Of a stretch of DNA of 64,000 nucleotides, positions 28,378 through 38,114 are shown in pieces. Source of the stretch: Thermoplasmata archaeon. GTDB lineage: Archaea; Thermoplasmatota; Thermoplasmata; Methanomassiliicoccales; Methanomethylophilaceae. The position numbers were made by a program, and so were the translations under genes. The stretch is taken from contig SUSW01000034.1 in NCBI GenBank assembly GCA_015063235.1, positions 19,227 to 83,226 on the forward strand, given 5' to 3'. The notes beneath the pieces are model-generated. The model searched no databases, was not told the DNA's origin, and was given only the letters and a program-made list of their open reading frames with translations. How positions within the stretch are numbered: position 1 is the first letter of the stretch; each line of letters opens with the position of its first letter.

Positions 28378-31122
28378 TCAATCCCAGAATCTCTTGTTCT
28401 TGGCGAACAGGATCTCCGCATTCATAATGTCCCTGAGGAACTCGTCCTCATCGGTATGGAGAGTACGTAGGATCCTGGCGGCGGTATCCGGGCCTATACC
28501 TCTTCCAGCTAGGACTAGTACCGCGCGCTGACCCTGCTCGAAAACCAGATTGGCGTTGCGCCCCATCTTCTGAAGGTCCTGCTTCTCCTGTTTCGACAGC
28601 GCCGGTTCCTTCAGCAGTTTGACAGTATCTCTTTCATAGTTCTTCAGTACGGCGATCATCACGCCTCCGCACTGAGGACACCTGAATCTCTTGGGAGCAT
28701 CGCCGACCCTGAATCTGTTTTGGGATCCGCAATGCATGCATGATGCGAACAGAATCTCATCCTGGAGCCTCTTCTTCAGGGCCATTAGGATGGAGTGGTC
28801 TGCGCGTACCGGCTGCATGAGCTCCTTCGACCTTGTTATCCCTTCGAGACCAATAGCGGAGATCCTTCCGGTAATCAGTTCGATCTCGCCGTCTGCGATC
28901 ATCGATACCACCTTCTCGGTATTGGGGATGTCCAGATCCTCCCAGAGGACCTTATTGATGGCCTCTTTGTATGCTGGAGTGTCCTTATGGAGCTCGAACA
29001 GCCTTCCGAAGTTCATGAAACGGTGGTCTGCCTCCTTCTCGACTATACCGAATTTCTTAGCGACATAGACGAATCTCCATCTCAGGAACGAAGAGTTGGT
29101 GATGGTCATCCTGGCCAGCGCCTCGATGGTGCCGGGCTTTACCGTTCTTATCGTATTCATCATGGTTTCGTGGTCCACATGCCTGGGGAGCTCGAGGATT
29201 ATACGGTACGGATCCGCTGTGACCCCGATGGATTCTCCGAGACGTGCGGATAGCAGCGCAGAATAGATCTTTCCCAGAGTCTCGTTCACCCTGCTTCCGA
29301 AGCAGCAGTTTATTATGGCCATCTGCTCCCCGATCTCCACCGTAACGATCTTATCGGTTGGCATTACCGACTTCTCGTCCTGGTCGGCGAAGTACTTCTT
29401 CAGGACTCTGGCACAGCCCTCGTCCCCTGGATAGTCGGAGAAGTTCCTGAGCCTTCTCATCCTTCCGACCTCCATGGCGACCTCGAACGGGACCGGGATA
29501 TCGGATCCCACCCAATTGGGTACAGAACCGACCTCTTTGGCCTCTTCGACGAGGATCTCATCCTCCCTCATCTCGACTATGCGCCAGGTGCGTCCTTTGG
29601 CGATGAACATCGCATATTCTTCTGCGAAGGATGCCACGAAACTCTCGTCCAGAGTACCGATTATCGCTCTGGTACCGATGTCGCGTACCATGTAAGTGCG
29701 CTCATCCGGGATCATCGAGATGTTATCGTAGAAGTAGTTCATTCCTTTCTTCGAGCGCTTGAACGTATTGCCGTCGTCGAAGATCATCTTGATGCCCTTG
29801 AGCTGTTCCATTACATCCAGCATGATGCCCATGGTGAGGTTCCTGAACGGATAGGCGTTGTGGATTACCTTGTATGCGAGCTCCTTATCCATGGCGCCGG
29901 TCATGGTCATGGCCACGAGTTGGTTGGCCAGTACGCTTAGCGGGCATTCCCTGCCCTCGAAATACTCCAATTCTTTCGAATCACATCTGCGTGCGACCAC
30001 TATGGCCTCGGCGACCTCGTCTGGAGCCGTGGCGATGATCTTTGCTCTGATCTTCTCCCCGATCCTGTGTCCCGCGCGTCCCGCGCGCTGAATCATGCGC
30101 GAGACCTGTCTGGGAGAGTTGTACTGTATCACCATATCGGTGGTTCCGACATCGATACCCAGCTCCAGAGAGGATGTGCATATCAGGCTCCTCACCTCTC
30201 CTCTCTTGAAACGGTCCTCCATGTCCATCCTGTTCTCCTTGGACAGCGAACCGTGATGGACTTCTATCGAGATGTTCTCGTCCCAGAGGTGATAGCGTGC
30301 TGCGAGCCATTCGGCCGTCTCCCTGGTATTCACGAAGAAAAGGGTGGACTTTCCGCTCTCAATTATCTGTCTGGCTCTTTTCATGACACCTAGGATGTCC
30401 GGGTCGCTCTGAAGCTTGTCGAGGAGCTCCGAATCCTCCGTATCCGGTTCCGGACTCTCGACCTTTATGTCGAAATCCCTGTGTGTATCGTGTTTCCTGA
30501 TCACGACTTGCCTGTTGTTCCCTGCGAGGAATCTTGCGACGTTATCCACGTTACCCACAGTGGCCGACAGTCCGATTCTCTGGTAGTTCCCAGCCAGAAG
30601 GACCAATCTCTCCAGCGCGACGCTCATCTGCGCTCCCCTCTCGGTATTGGCCAGCTCATGGATCTCATCCACGATGACCCATTCCACATGCTTCATGTGC
30701 TGGACGAGTCTCTTCCCGGTGAACATGACCTGGAGGGTCTCCGGCGTTGTGATCAATATGTCCGGCGGATGTTCCGATTGTTTGGTCCTCTCAGCCTGGG
30801 ATGTGTCACCGTGTCTCACCCCCACCTTGATGTCCAGCTGCCTTCCGTATTCCTCCATCCTCTTCAGCATATCCCTGTTAAGGGCTCTGAGTGGCGTGAT
30901 GTAGATGCATCTGATCCCGGGCTTTCCTTTGGACCTCATTATCATCTCGAGGATCGGCAGGACGGCGGCTTCGGTCTTTCCGATACCGGTCGGCGCTACC
31001 AGCAGGAGGTTCTCGCCCCTGATTATCCTCGGGATGGAATCCAGCTGCGGGGGTGTCGGCTCCTTTATACCTCTGGACTCGAGAACGCGTATGATGTCCG
31101 GGCAGAGTTCGGGGAATGACAT
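28378..31122 (-). CDS. Lhr-type DEAD/DEAH helicase with C-terminal zinc ribbon
   Basis: Superfamily 2 helicase of 914 residues and the second Lhr-type enzyme in the window. Walker A is APTGIGKTEA near residue 40, DEIHELAN near 148, SATVGN near 180 and motif VI QRAGRAGH near 345. The C-terminal part contains a zinc ribbon (CMHCG...CPQCGG) near residues 805-832 and a helix-hairpin-helix-like AGRGIGPDTAARILR close to the end. Archaeal Lhr proteins act on forks and RNA:DNA duplexes. It follows hdrD-like gene on the same strand, with a hairpin in between. Confidence 0.92.
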   Translation of the reverse strand: MSFPELCPDIIRVLESRGIKEPTPPQLDSIPRIIRGENLLLVAPTGIGKTEAAVLPILEMIMRSKGKPGIRCIYITPLRALNRDMLKRMEEYGRQLDIKVGVRHGDTSQAERTKQSEHPPDILITTPETLQVMFTGKRLVQHMKHVEWVIVDEIHELANTERGAQMSVALERLVLLAGNYQRIGLSATVGNVDNVARFLAGNNRQVVIRKHDTHRDFDIKVESPEPDTEDSELLDKLQSDPDILGVMKRARQIIESGKSTLFFVNTRETAEWLAARYHLWDENISIEVHHGSLSKENRMDMEDRFKRGEVRSLICTSSLELGIDVGTTDMVIQYNSPRQVSRMIQRAGRAGHRIGEKIRAKIIATAPDEVAEAIVVARRCDSKELEYFEGRECPLSVLANQLVAMTMTGAMDKELAYKVIHNAYPFRNLTMGIMLDVMEQLKGIKMIFDDGNTFKRSKKGMNYFYDNISMIPDERTYMVRDIGTRAIIGTLDESFVASFAEEYAMFIAKGRTWRIVEMREDEILVEEAKEVGSVPNWVGSDIPVPFEVAMEVGRMRRLRNFSDYPGDEGCARVLKKYFADQDEKSVMPTDKIVTVEIGEQMAIINCCFGSRVNETLGKIYSALLSARLGESIGVTADPYRIILELPRHVDHETMMNTIRTVKPGTIEALARMTITNSSFLRWRFVYVAKKFGIVEKEADHRFMNFGRLFELHKDTPAYKEAINKVLWEDLDIPNTEKVVSMIADGEIELITGRISAIGLEGITRSKELMQPVRADHSILMALKKRLQDEILFASCMHCGSQNRFRVGDAPKRFRCPQCGGVMIAVLKNYERDTVKLLKEPALSKQEKQDLQKMGRNANLVFEQGQRAVLVLAGRGIGPDTAARILRTLHTDEDEFLRDIMNAEILFAKNKRFWD

Positions 31123-31139
31123 TTCGTAGAATTATAGGA

Positions 31140-31157
31140 AGGGGGACGCATCCCCCT
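31140..31157 (-). terminator. GC-rich hairpin between hdrD-like gene and lhr2
   Basis: AGGGGGA and TCCCCCT with a four-base CGCA loop, just after the hdrD-like stop. It probably terminates or protects that transcript. Confidence 0.5.
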
Positions 31158-31174
31158 CATGATTTGTTCGGGTT

Positions 31175-32398
31175 TCAGGCCTGCGCTGCAGGTGCAGGGG
31201 CAGGCTCTTTGGGTGCGGTGACCTCGAGGAGGACCTGTGACAGATCCATGACCTTGATGTTTGAACCGATCTTCTTGGCCGCCTGTGTGAGGTTCAGGAC
31301 GCAGAAGGGACAGCAGCTGATAAGGATCTCTGCTCCCGTTGCCTCTGCATCGTGGATCCTCTCGATACCGACGTTGAGAGCGAAGTCAGGGTAGGTACTC
31401 TTGTATCCTCCTCCTGCTCCGCAGCACCTGGAGTTCTCTCTGGACCTCTCCATCTCGACGAACTCGACACCCTTGATCTTCTTGATGACGTTCCTGGGAG
31501 CGTCGTAGACTCCGGAGTGCCTTCCGAGGTGGCAGGGGTCGTGGTATGTGACCTTGTGGTTGAACTCGTTGTTGAGGGGCAGCTTCCTGTCGTTGATGAG
31601 CTGTTCGACGTACTGTGAGAAGTGGTAGACGTTCTGTCCGGCTTTGGCGTAGAACCTTCCAAAGTCGCAGGAGACTGTCTTGTAGCATCCTGAACAGGTC
31701 ATGACCATGTCCTTGGCACCCAATCCGTCTGCCTTCTCGACATTGTGCTGGGCGCAGTCTGTGGATTCCCTCTCGTTTCCTGTCCTGATAAGGGGGGAGG
31801 AACAGCACCACTCGTCGGGTCCGAGACAGTTCATTTTGACGCCTGCGCGGTCGAGGACCTTTACTCCGGCCTGTGCGATGTGCTGCATCCTGTAGGATCC
31901 GGTACATCCTGCGAAGAATATGACGTTGGCGGGGACACATCTCTCGACATCTGCCGGCCACCACGCATCCCTCTTGGAGTCGGGCTCGTTGTAGGGGTTG
32001 TGGTTCTTGTGGATGCTCTGTCCCATTTTGACCGCTGCGGGCATGGGTCCGACACCGATCTGGACCATCCATTTCCTCATAGTCTCCCAAAGGTCCACCA
32101 GGCGAATCTTGGCATGGCAGACAACTTCGCAGTTTCCGCAGCCTGTACATTTGTACATGGCGTCAACGAACTCGGGGCTGATCTCGACAGGCCTGTTCAG
32201 GAGCTTGTCCAGCTTTCCGGTTCCCTTCAGGTCGAGCTGCTTGATGTAGTAGATTTTTCCCCTGGGTGTAACCGAGTCCCAAGGTGTCTGGGCGTGTGCT
32301 TCGCAGACGTCGATACAATATCCGCACTGTACGCACTGTGTAAGTTCCTGTGCGATGTGGGGGAGATTGTGGATTTTGATTCCCATTAGCTCTGGCAT
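31175..32398 (-). CDS. hdrD: HdrD-like iron-sulfur heterodisulfide reductase subunit
   Basis: Electron-transfer and catalytic iron-sulfur protein of 407 residues. Two [4Fe-4S] ferredoxin motifs come first (CVQCGYCIDVC near residue 22 and CTGCGNCEVVC near 79). Two cysteine-rich CCG domains follow: one with FFAGCTGSY, WCCSSP and CSGC, the other with HDPCHLG, RCCGAGGG and CCPFC. This C-B-like fusion is the layout of HdrD, which in Methanomassiliicoccales is thought to reduce CoM-S-S-CoB, and also of GlpC/GlcF oxidoreductase subunits, so substrate is not certain. GAGGAA upstream serves as ribosome binding site. No HdrE partner is adjacent. Confidence 0.82.
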   Translation of the reverse strand: MPELMGIKIHNLPHIAQELTQCVQCGYCIDVCEAHAQTPWDSVTPRGKIYYIKQLDLKGTGKLDKLLNRPVEISPEFVDAMYKCTGCGNCEVVCHAKIRLVDLWETMRKWMVQIGVGPMPAAVKMGQSIHKNHNPYNEPDSKRDAWWPADVERCVPANVIFFAGCTGSYRMQHIAQAGVKVLDRAGVKMNCLGPDEWCCSSPLIRTGNERESTDCAQHNVEKADGLGAKDMVMTCSGCYKTVSCDFGRFYAKAGQNVYHFSQYVEQLINDRKLPLNNEFNHKVTYHDPCHLGRHSGVYDAPRNVIKKIKGVEFVEMERSRENSRCCGAGGGYKSTYPDFALNVGIERIHDAEATGAEILISCCPFCVLNLTQAAKKIGSNIKVMDLSQVLLEVTAPKEPAPAPAAQA

Positions 32399-32527
32399 TC
32401 TTATTCCTCACTTGGAGCATAAGCTCCGGATGTAACGGTCGAGCGACAGGTTCTCCTTATTTAATGATTATAGGGAGGAAAGTGAAGAAACCGCACATTC
32501 AGGATGGATGTAATGAGAATAAATGAG

Positions 32528-32536
32528 ATTATATCC
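32528..32536 (+). promoter_or_regulatory. TATA-like element before the COG2865 gene
   Basis: ATTATATCC is centred 25 bases before the GTG at 32557, which supports that GTG as a leaderless start and argues that the gene is expressed in its short form. Confidence 0.5.
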
Positions 32537-32556
32537 TAGCACTCGGATGACCGTCC

Positions 32557-33729
32557 GTGAAGAGCGTCTATGACGATTGGACCGGGAACATCGTCCAGAA
32601 TACTGACATCAGAAGTCTTGACCCGGAGGCTGTGAGGGCGGTCAGGGCGACCTATCTCTCCGAACATCAGGATATGAGGGAAGCCGTGTCAGCGATGGAT
32701 GATATGGGTTTCCTCTCTCATGTCGGCATGCTTAAGAGGGGAAAGATGACCATCGCAGCCATGATACTGCTGGGGAAATCTTCAGAGAAGGTACTGCCTC
32801 CTACCGTTTGCGTCAGATGGAGGCTAATAGATGTGGACGGCAGGGAGATAGAGTCGCGCTCAGTCAACGGATCAATGGTGCTAGCTATCAGGAAGATAGC
32901 TTCTATAATCAGCAACTCTACCGTGAAGATAGACGACGGCAATGGACCAATTTTCGTCAGTACGTACCGCATCGCATCGTTGACCGAGGCGATGTTCAAC
33001 GCTCTTCAGCATCAGGATTATACTATGGGAGGGGCCATCGATGTCATCGAGAGGGAGAACGAATCGGTCACGATCGTCAGCAGAGGATCTTTCCCCGACG
33101 TTCAGCCGGAATCCTTCGTCAAAGGTCAGAACCAGACAATGGCGTCCAGGAACAGCTTCCTCATCAACGCGATGACGAACATAGGTCTGGTGACCAATTC
33201 CGGTGCAGGCATACGCAACATGTATCTTTCTCAGATACACAAGCATTTCCCGCTGCCCCGTTTTCATATAGATGACAACTCCGTCTCTGTGACATTCCCC
33301 GGAAGAAGGGAAGGTTCTCTTGCCCGTGCTTTGGATATCCGCAGGGACCTGGAGGTATCGGATATCCTGGACATGGACAGACTGGATTCGGGAAGGTACA
33401 TCTCCAATAAGAGGATGGAATCCCTGATATCGAGAGGATTGGTCACCGTATACGACGGAGTACCTTGCATCAATTTATCCTATGAGGATCCGTCATCCCG
33501 TTTCAGCAAGGGCTCGGACTGCGATGCAGTCATCACACTCCTTAAGGAGAACGGCTCCGTGACACGCGCGGATGTGGTAGATGTGCTGAGGTTCCGTGAC
33601 AGGAAGGGTATGACAGAGGAACAGCTGTCGGTGAAGGCCACGAACCTTCTGCAGAACATGAGGAAGGATGGCAGGATCGCCAAGGCCGAGGGCAGCACAC
33701 GTTCGGCCAGATATGTTCTGAATGAATGA
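32557..33729 (+). CDS. COG2865-type ATP-binding protein lacking its AlbA_2 domain
   Basis: A 390-residue protein with a GHKL-like ATP-binding fold (EAMFNALQHQDYTMGG near residue 145, and TNSGAGIRNMY near 215) and a C-terminal winged helix. Usual members of this family carry an N-terminal AlbA_2 (Schlafen-like) domain of about 130 residues; here the protein starts right at the family's middle region (VYDDWTG). The 158 bases upstream contain no coding remnant of AlbA_2, but do contain a well-placed TATA element. It may be a domain-lost but functional regulator. GTG at 32557 is the start. Confidence 0.75.
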   Translation: MKSVYDDWTGNIVQNTDIRSLDPEAVRAVRATYLSEHQDMREAVSAMDDMGFLSHVGMLKRGKMTIAAMILLGKSSEKVLPPTVCVRWRLIDVDGREIESRSVNGSMVLAIRKIASIISNSTVKIDDGNGPIFVSTYRIASLTEAMFNALQHQDYTMGGAIDVIERENESVTIVSRGSFPDVQPESFVKGQNQTMASRNSFLINAMTNIGLVTNSGAGIRNMYLSQIHKHFPLPRFHIDDNSVSVTFPGRREGSLARALDIRRDLEVSDILDMDRLDSGRYISNKRMESLISRGLVTVYDGVPCINLSYEDPSSRFSKGSDCDAVITLLKENGSVTRADVVDVLRFRDRKGMTEEQLSVKATNLLQNMRKDGRIAKAEGSTRSARYVLNE

Positions 33730-33731
33730 TG

Positions 33732-34610
33732 TCAGGCAGCATCGGCATTCTCTGTGCCTCTGCTTAGGAGTATCACGGATCCCAGGATAAGGACGATACC
33801 GATTACGTTGCTTATCCCGAACGGGTCGCCTATCATCAGGCTCAGGATTGTGGCCACCATAGGCTCTACGAACGCTATTATCGAAGCCTTTCCCGCATCC
33901 ATGCTCTTCAACCCCTTGGTGTAGAAATAATACGGCAGCACCGTGGAGATTATACCGAGACCCAGTATGTTCAAGATGATCTCGGTGTCATTACAAAGGT
34001 CTACCATAGTCATCGGTTCGCAGAAAGGCAACAGGCATAAGGATGCGATGAGGAAGGTGTAGAAGAGGATGGTTACCAGGCTGTACTTCTTCAGTGCGAA
34101 TTTGCTGAATATGGAATACAGGGCATAGCCGAATCCGGCAAGTATTCCGAACAGGATCCCTATGTTCAGTTCTTCGGAGCCAATGCCGGCGGAGAATACG
34201 CATCCCGCGAATGCTAAGATAAGCGCCAATATCTTCAGTCTGGTGATCCTCTCTTTGAAGAGGAACATGCTCATGATCATGACGAAGCACGGCGCGGTGT
34301 AGAGTAACACGGATGCTATCGACAGTGATACCATCTGCTGTGTCGTGAAGTACATCACGTTGAAGAAGACAATACTGAACAGACCTGTTCCGATGAACAT
34401 CCAGATGTCTTTCGGGTCGATTCTGAAAAGCTTCCGATCCATTACAAGGATGGTTGCGGTCATCACGGCGAGGGCGACAAGGCATCTGGTCAGGGTAATC
34501 TGCATCGGGGACAGGCCGCTTGAGTACAGGAAGCGGGTGAACAGCCCAATTATGCCCCATAGGGCGGCTCCCAAGGCCACGTATAATATCCCGATTCTGG
34601 CAGATTCCAT
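33732..34610 (-). CDS. EamA-family (DMT) membrane transporter
   Basis: A 292-residue integral membrane protein of the drug/metabolite transporter superfamily. About ten hydrophobic helices can be counted, with the internal duplication typical of EamA proteins (GIIGLFTRFLY in the first half and STVLPYYFYTKGLKSMDAGKAS in the second). Substrate is unknown; exporters of amino acids or nucleosides are common in this family. It converges with the COG2865 gene, the stops lying two bases apart. Confidence 0.88.
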   Translation of the reverse strand: MESARIGILYVALGAALWGIIGLFTRFLYSSGLSPMQITLTRCLVALAVMTATILVMDRKLFRIDPKDIWMFIGTGLFSIVFFNVMYFTTQQMVSLSIASVLLYTAPCFVMIMSMFLFKERITRLKILALILAFAGCVFSAGIGSEELNIGILFGILAGFGYALYSIFSKFALKKYSLVTILFYTFLIASLCLLPFCEPMTMVDLCNDTEIILNILGLGIISTVLPYYFYTKGLKSMDAGKASIIAFVEPMVATILSLMIGDPFGISNVIGIVLILGSVILLSRGTENADAA

Positions 34611-34724
34611 GTTTTCTGAGGTGGCGATTGTCTATCGGTGATAATACAGTTATCTCCGTAACAGGGATTGATATTTCCTGTTCGGACAGCATCTACTAAA
34701 CACAATGAACGTCATCCGACCCTT

Positions 34725-36155
34725 ATGGCAGTTTACAAATGCACGATATGCGGAGAGATCTACGACGATGACGAAGAGGCCGTTAGGTTCGAAGATCTTC
34801 CAGATGATTGGGTCTGTCCCTTATGCCGTTCTCCCAAGAGTGCATTCGTGAGGGTAGACGTGGATACACCGGCGAAGGTAGAGGCCGAAGTTCCCGAGAA
34901 ACCGGCAGAAAAGAGGGAGAAGGCTCCTGGGAAAAAGGACATCTCCTATGATCCCAACCTCGTAAAATATGACAACGGCCCGATGGACGAGATCCATGCC
35001 ATAGCTGTCAGCGGTAAGAGCGTAGGGGAACCCATGGATACACTTCAGCCGATCCCCTCATTCGATGACATCTTGTTCCTCGGAGGACAGCTGGCACACC
35101 CGCCGTTGGATGACGGGGCGGAAGTAGATATTAGTGTCATCATAGGTAAAAAGGCAGTCAAGCCCATGAGGATAGAGACACCTATCTACGTTTCGCATAT
35201 GAGCTTCGGAGCTTTATCCGGAAGGGCCAAGAAAGCCTTGGCCATGGGTTCCGCCAGAGCGAAGACTGCCATGTGCAGCGGGGAGGGAGGGGTCCTCTTC
35301 GACGAGGTCAGCAATTCATACAAATACATTTTCGAGTACGTTCCGAACAAATACAGCACCACCATCGATACCTACGAGAGGTGTGATGCTGTAGAGATAA
35401 AGATCGGACAGGGGACCAAGCCCGGAATGGGAGGGCATCTCCCGGGGGACAAGGTCACAGACATCATCTCGGTCATGAGGGGAAGGCCGAAAGGCAAGGA
35501 TATCCTGAGTCCTTCGAGGTTCCCAGAGATCAACTCCCCGGAGGACTTGAAGGCCATGGTCGATATGCTCCGTAAAGAGACCGGCGGTAAACCTATCGGT
35601 GTGAAGATCGCTGCAGAGCATATCGAGGAAGATTTAGAATACATCTCTAAATCCGGATGCGATTTCATCACCATAGACGGGAGAGGAGGAGCTACGGGAT
35701 CGTCCCCGAAATACCTCAAGGATGCCACGACGGTGCCTACACTATATGCGCTGTCAAGGGCTAGGAAATACATGAACGAGCACGGCATGGAGCAGGAACT
35801 CGTCATAACAGGCGGTCTGAGGACCAGCAAGGACTTCATCAAGGCCCTCGCCATGGGGGCGGATGCGATAGCGGTCGCTTCGGCCGCGCTGATGGCACTC
35901 GGATGCCAGAAGTACAGGGCATGCAACTCTGGAAAATGTCCTATGGGGATTGCTACCCAGGATCCCGAGCTGGAGTCCCGTCTGGATTTGGAGATCGGCG
36001 CACAGAGGCTGGCGAATTATCTGAATGTCAGTTCCGAGGAGCTCAGGGTGTTCCTCCGTGTATCCGGCCACAAAGCTCTCGATGAGCTTTCTCTGAATGA
36101 CCTCTGTACGGTGAGTTCAGAGATCTCCCAGCATACCGGCATAAGGCATGCTTGA
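34725..36155 (+). CDS. Rubredoxin-fused archaeal glutamate synthase FMN domain protein
   Basis: A 476-residue fusion. Residues 1-45 are a rubredoxin ([11 protein letters not shown] and [11 protein letters not shown]). After a Pro/Glu/Lys linker comes the FMN-binding domain of glutamate synthase, with [17 protein letters not shown] near residue 156, [12 protein letters not shown], and the cluster motif [15 protein letters not shown] near 392. It lacks the glutaminase domain, which in archaea is a separate gene; none is adjacent here. The rubredoxin probably feeds electrons directly to the flavin, replacing NADPH or ferredoxin. The start at 34725 is the first to begin with the rubredoxin. Confidence 0.9.
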   Translation: MAVYKCTICGEIYDDDEEAVRFEDLPDDWVCPLCRSPKSAFVRVDVDTPAKVEAEVPEKPAEKREKAPGKKDISYDPNLVKYDNGPMDEIHAIAVSGKSVGEPMDTLQPIPSFDDILFLGGQLAHPPLDDGAEVDISVIIGKKAVKPMRIETPIYVSHMSFGALSGRAKKALAMGSARAKTAMCSGEGGVLFDEVSNSYKYIFEYVPNKYSTTIDTYERCDAVEIKIGQGTKPGMGGHLPGDKVTDIISVMRGRPKGKDILSPSRFPEINSPEDLKAMVDMLRKETGGKPIGVKIAAEHIEEDLEYISKSGCDFITIDGRGGATGSSPKYLKDATTVPTLYALSRARKYMNEHGMEQELVITGGLRTSKDFIKALAMGADAIAVASAALMALGCQKYRACNSGKCPMGIATQDPELESRLDLEIGAQRLANYLNVSSEELRVFLRVSGHKALDELSLNDLCTVSSEISQHTGIRHA

Positions 36156-36178
36156 ATTCTAATAAAACGATTAAAGGC

Positions 36179-36204
36179 GGATGGGGGTCTCCCCCCATCC
36201 TTTT
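36179..36204. terminator. Bidirectional hairpin between glutamate synthase and ZIP genes
   Basis: GGATGGGG (36179-36186) and CCCCATCC (36193-36200), loop of six, followed by TTTT. It sits exactly between two convergent genes. Confidence 0.7.
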
Positions 36205-36980
36205 CAGTGCGAGTGGGGGAACAGCAGAGCCAGAGCAACCATTATTCCTACTCCGATAAGGAGCAGTGCAAGGCTCTTGAAGTCCTTTTCTTCCCTGTGG
36301 AAAGCCTCCGGAATGAGGTCGCACATGGTCACGTACATCAAGGTTCCTCCAGCAAACGCCAGCGGAAGTCCGAGTGTACCTTCGACCTCCATGTCACTGA
36401 AGAGCAGGAAGAACAGTGCTCCGGCGATAGGGGTAATCAGTGCGAATAGTCCTAGGCGGGTCATGGCCTTTTTCTTATCTATGTCCGTTAATGCCATCGT
36501 GGATGACAACGAGAACAGCTCAACGAATTTGTGTATGCACAGTCCGATCGTTGCCATAAGACCCATCTCTTCTCCGGACATGAATACTGCCGCAAGTGCC
36601 AAACCGTCACAAGCAGCATGGATGGCCAGACCGATGAAGGTGCTGATCGAAACGAGCTCATGTGAGTGCTCATCTTCATGACATCCGCAGTGTTCGTGGT
36701 GCTGATGTTTGAATATAGCGTTGAAGATCAGGATCAGAACGAATCCCAAGGCCACCATCATCATGGCGTAGTGTGTGTCTATTCCGCCCTCTTCGCTTTC
36801 CTCCAAAGCTTCGGGCAACAGTATGAACATTAGGAGTCCCAGAAAAATTCCGGCACTCAGTGCTATCATAAGGTGCGCACGGTCATCCTTCAGTTTGCCT
36901 ATCTGGGGGAGATAGGCCCCAGCGATGGAGACCGCTAGCAGTATGATGGCGTAAATCGCAAACAGCAATCCTGGTTCCAT
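36204..36980 (-). CDS. ZIP-family metal transporter
   Basis: A 258-residue membrane protein of the ZIP family, carrying zinc, iron or other divalent metals into the cytoplasm. About eight helices are visible. The variable cytoplasmic loop is His-rich (HQHHEHCGCHEDEHSHE), and the metal-binding helix IHAACDGLALAAVF and IGLCIHKFVELF follow. It is divergent from the nikR gene across a 170-base A/T-rich region with repeated motifs, so NikR may control it. Confidence 0.88.
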   Translation of the reverse strand: MEPGLLFAIYAIILLAVSIAGAYLPQIGKLKDDRAHLMIALSAGIFLGLLMFILLPEALEESEEGGIDTHYAMMMVALGFVLILIFNAIFKHQHHEHCGCHEDEHSHELVSISTFIGLAIHAACDGLALAAVFMSGEEMGLMATIGLCIHKFVELFSLSSTMALTDIDKKKAMTRLGLFALITPIAGALFFLLFSDMEVEGTLGLPLAFAGGTLMYVTMCDLIPEAFHREEKDFKSLALLLIGVGIMVALALLFPHSH

Positions 36981-37150
36981 GATTCCAAACTTTATCTTGT
37001 GGTATAAGAGCCTTGGTCTGTTGTTAATAAAATAATAGAATAGTTTATATACTTGATATCAACAAATTAATAACATTTCAGCTTAAAAATTGCATTTAGT
37101 AGAGCGGTATTATATACTAAAGACTCCTAAATTAATAACCGGGTGATTTC
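36981..37150. promoter_or_regulatory. Divergent regulatory region between ZIP transporter and NikR
   Basis: A/T-rich intergenic region. The 11-base AAATTAATAAC occurs exactly at 37064-37074 and 37129-37139, and a related inverted GTTAATAA occurs at 37023-37030. TATA-like elements lie at 37108-37118 for nikR and around 37043-37050 for the ZIP gene. The second repeat overlaps the predicted nikR transcription start. These are candidate NikR operator half-sites. Confidence 0.5.
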
Positions 37151-37534
37151 ATGAGTGTGATTAGTATATCTCTCAGCGACGAGTATTTGGGCGCTTTGGA
37201 TGACATAGCAGATGCCTATGCCCTGGTCGGTCGTTCCGAAGCCGTCCGTATGTCGATATCTGTTGCCAAAGATGAGCTGCACGCGTTCAGTCCCTTGAAG
37301 GGGGATGTCGAAGGGGTACTGATCATAGTCCGTGGGGATCACGCAGATCCCTGGATGCTCCAGGTTCAGGCGAAGTATCAGAGCGCAATAAAGACTCAGA
37401 TGCATTCCCATCTCAAGAACAGCAACTGTCTAGAGGTCATGGTCATCTCGTGCGATGCCGCGATTCTGAAAGAAATGATCGCCGAGATTAGGTCCAAGGG
37501 AAAGGCGCTGTACGTTAAGTTCGTCAAGGAATGA
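37151..37534 (+). CDS. nikR: NikR-family metal-responsive regulator
   Basis: A 127-residue repressor with an N-terminal ribbon-helix-helix (ISISLSDEYLGALDDIADAYALVGRSEAVRMSI) and a C-terminal ACT-like domain. The metal site of NikR is partly recognisable: HSH near residue 81 and the Cys in NCLEVMVIS near 92; an earlier His of the classical site is replaced in VQAKYQ, so affinity or metal may differ from nickel. GGTGAT six bases before the ATG is a good ribosome binding site. Nickel control matters for a methanogen because F430 and hydrogenases need it. Confidence 0.87.
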   Translation: MSVISISLSDEYLGALDDIADAYALVGRSEAVRMSISVAKDELHAFSPLKGDVEGVLIIVRGDHADPWMLQVQAKYQSAIKTQMHSHLKNSNCLEVMVISCDAAILKEMIAEIRSKGKALYVKFVKE

Positions 37535-37593
37535 GAGGTCTGTAGAATTATTCCGTTCTGCGATATTATTTACTTAGATATTCTTACAGTCGC

Positions 37594-38103
37594 ATGGAAG
37601 GTATGGAAATCGTTCTATCTCCGCTGCAGCCGAACGATCGCGATTCTTTTATCAAAGACAATCAGGAAGCATTCAGATACGGAGCGACCGAAGAATTCGG
37701 TTTGAAGGATGAACATTTCGAAGAGCCCGGGGAGATCATCTCCAGAAGCACCATCGAGAAATCCATCGACGGCGGAGAGGCATACAGGATAATCCTCGAA
37801 GGGGAAAAGGTCGGCGGTGCCGTAGTCAAGGTGGAAGGCAGCAAAGGCGAACTGGAGATTCTTTTTGTATCTCCAAAGGCTCACAGCAAAGGTATCGGAT
37901 ATGCCGCTTGGTGCAGAATCGAGGAGATGTATCCTGATGTAGAGGTGTGGAGCACCGTAACACCTTACTTCGAGAAGAGGAACATCCATTTCTATGTGAA
38001 CAGATGCGGTTTCAGTATCACAGAGTTCTACAACAGCCATCATAAGGATCCGAATGAGGATGACGGCAGCGAGATGTTCCGTTTCAAGAAGAGGATGCGC
38101 TGA
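37594..38103 (+). CDS. GNAT-family N-acetyltransferase
   Basis: A 169-residue acetyl-CoA-dependent acetyltransferase. The beta4/alpha3 acetyl-CoA loop is FVSPKAHSKGIGYAAW near residue 90, and the C-terminal block ends with FYVNRCGFSITEFYNSHH. The substrate cannot be inferred. A second ATG at 37603 is possible. It converges with the DUF3795 gene. Confidence 0.85.
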   Translation: MEGMEIVLSPLQPNDRDSFIKDNQEAFRYGATEEFGLKDEHFEEPGEIISRSTIEKSIDGGEAYRIILEGEKVGGAVVKVEGSKGELEILFVSPKAHSKGIGYAAWCRIEEMYPDVEVWSTVTPYFEKRNIHFYVNRCGFSITEFYNSHHKDPNEDDGSEMFRFKKRMR

Positions 38104-38114
38104 ACTGCAGAGTT

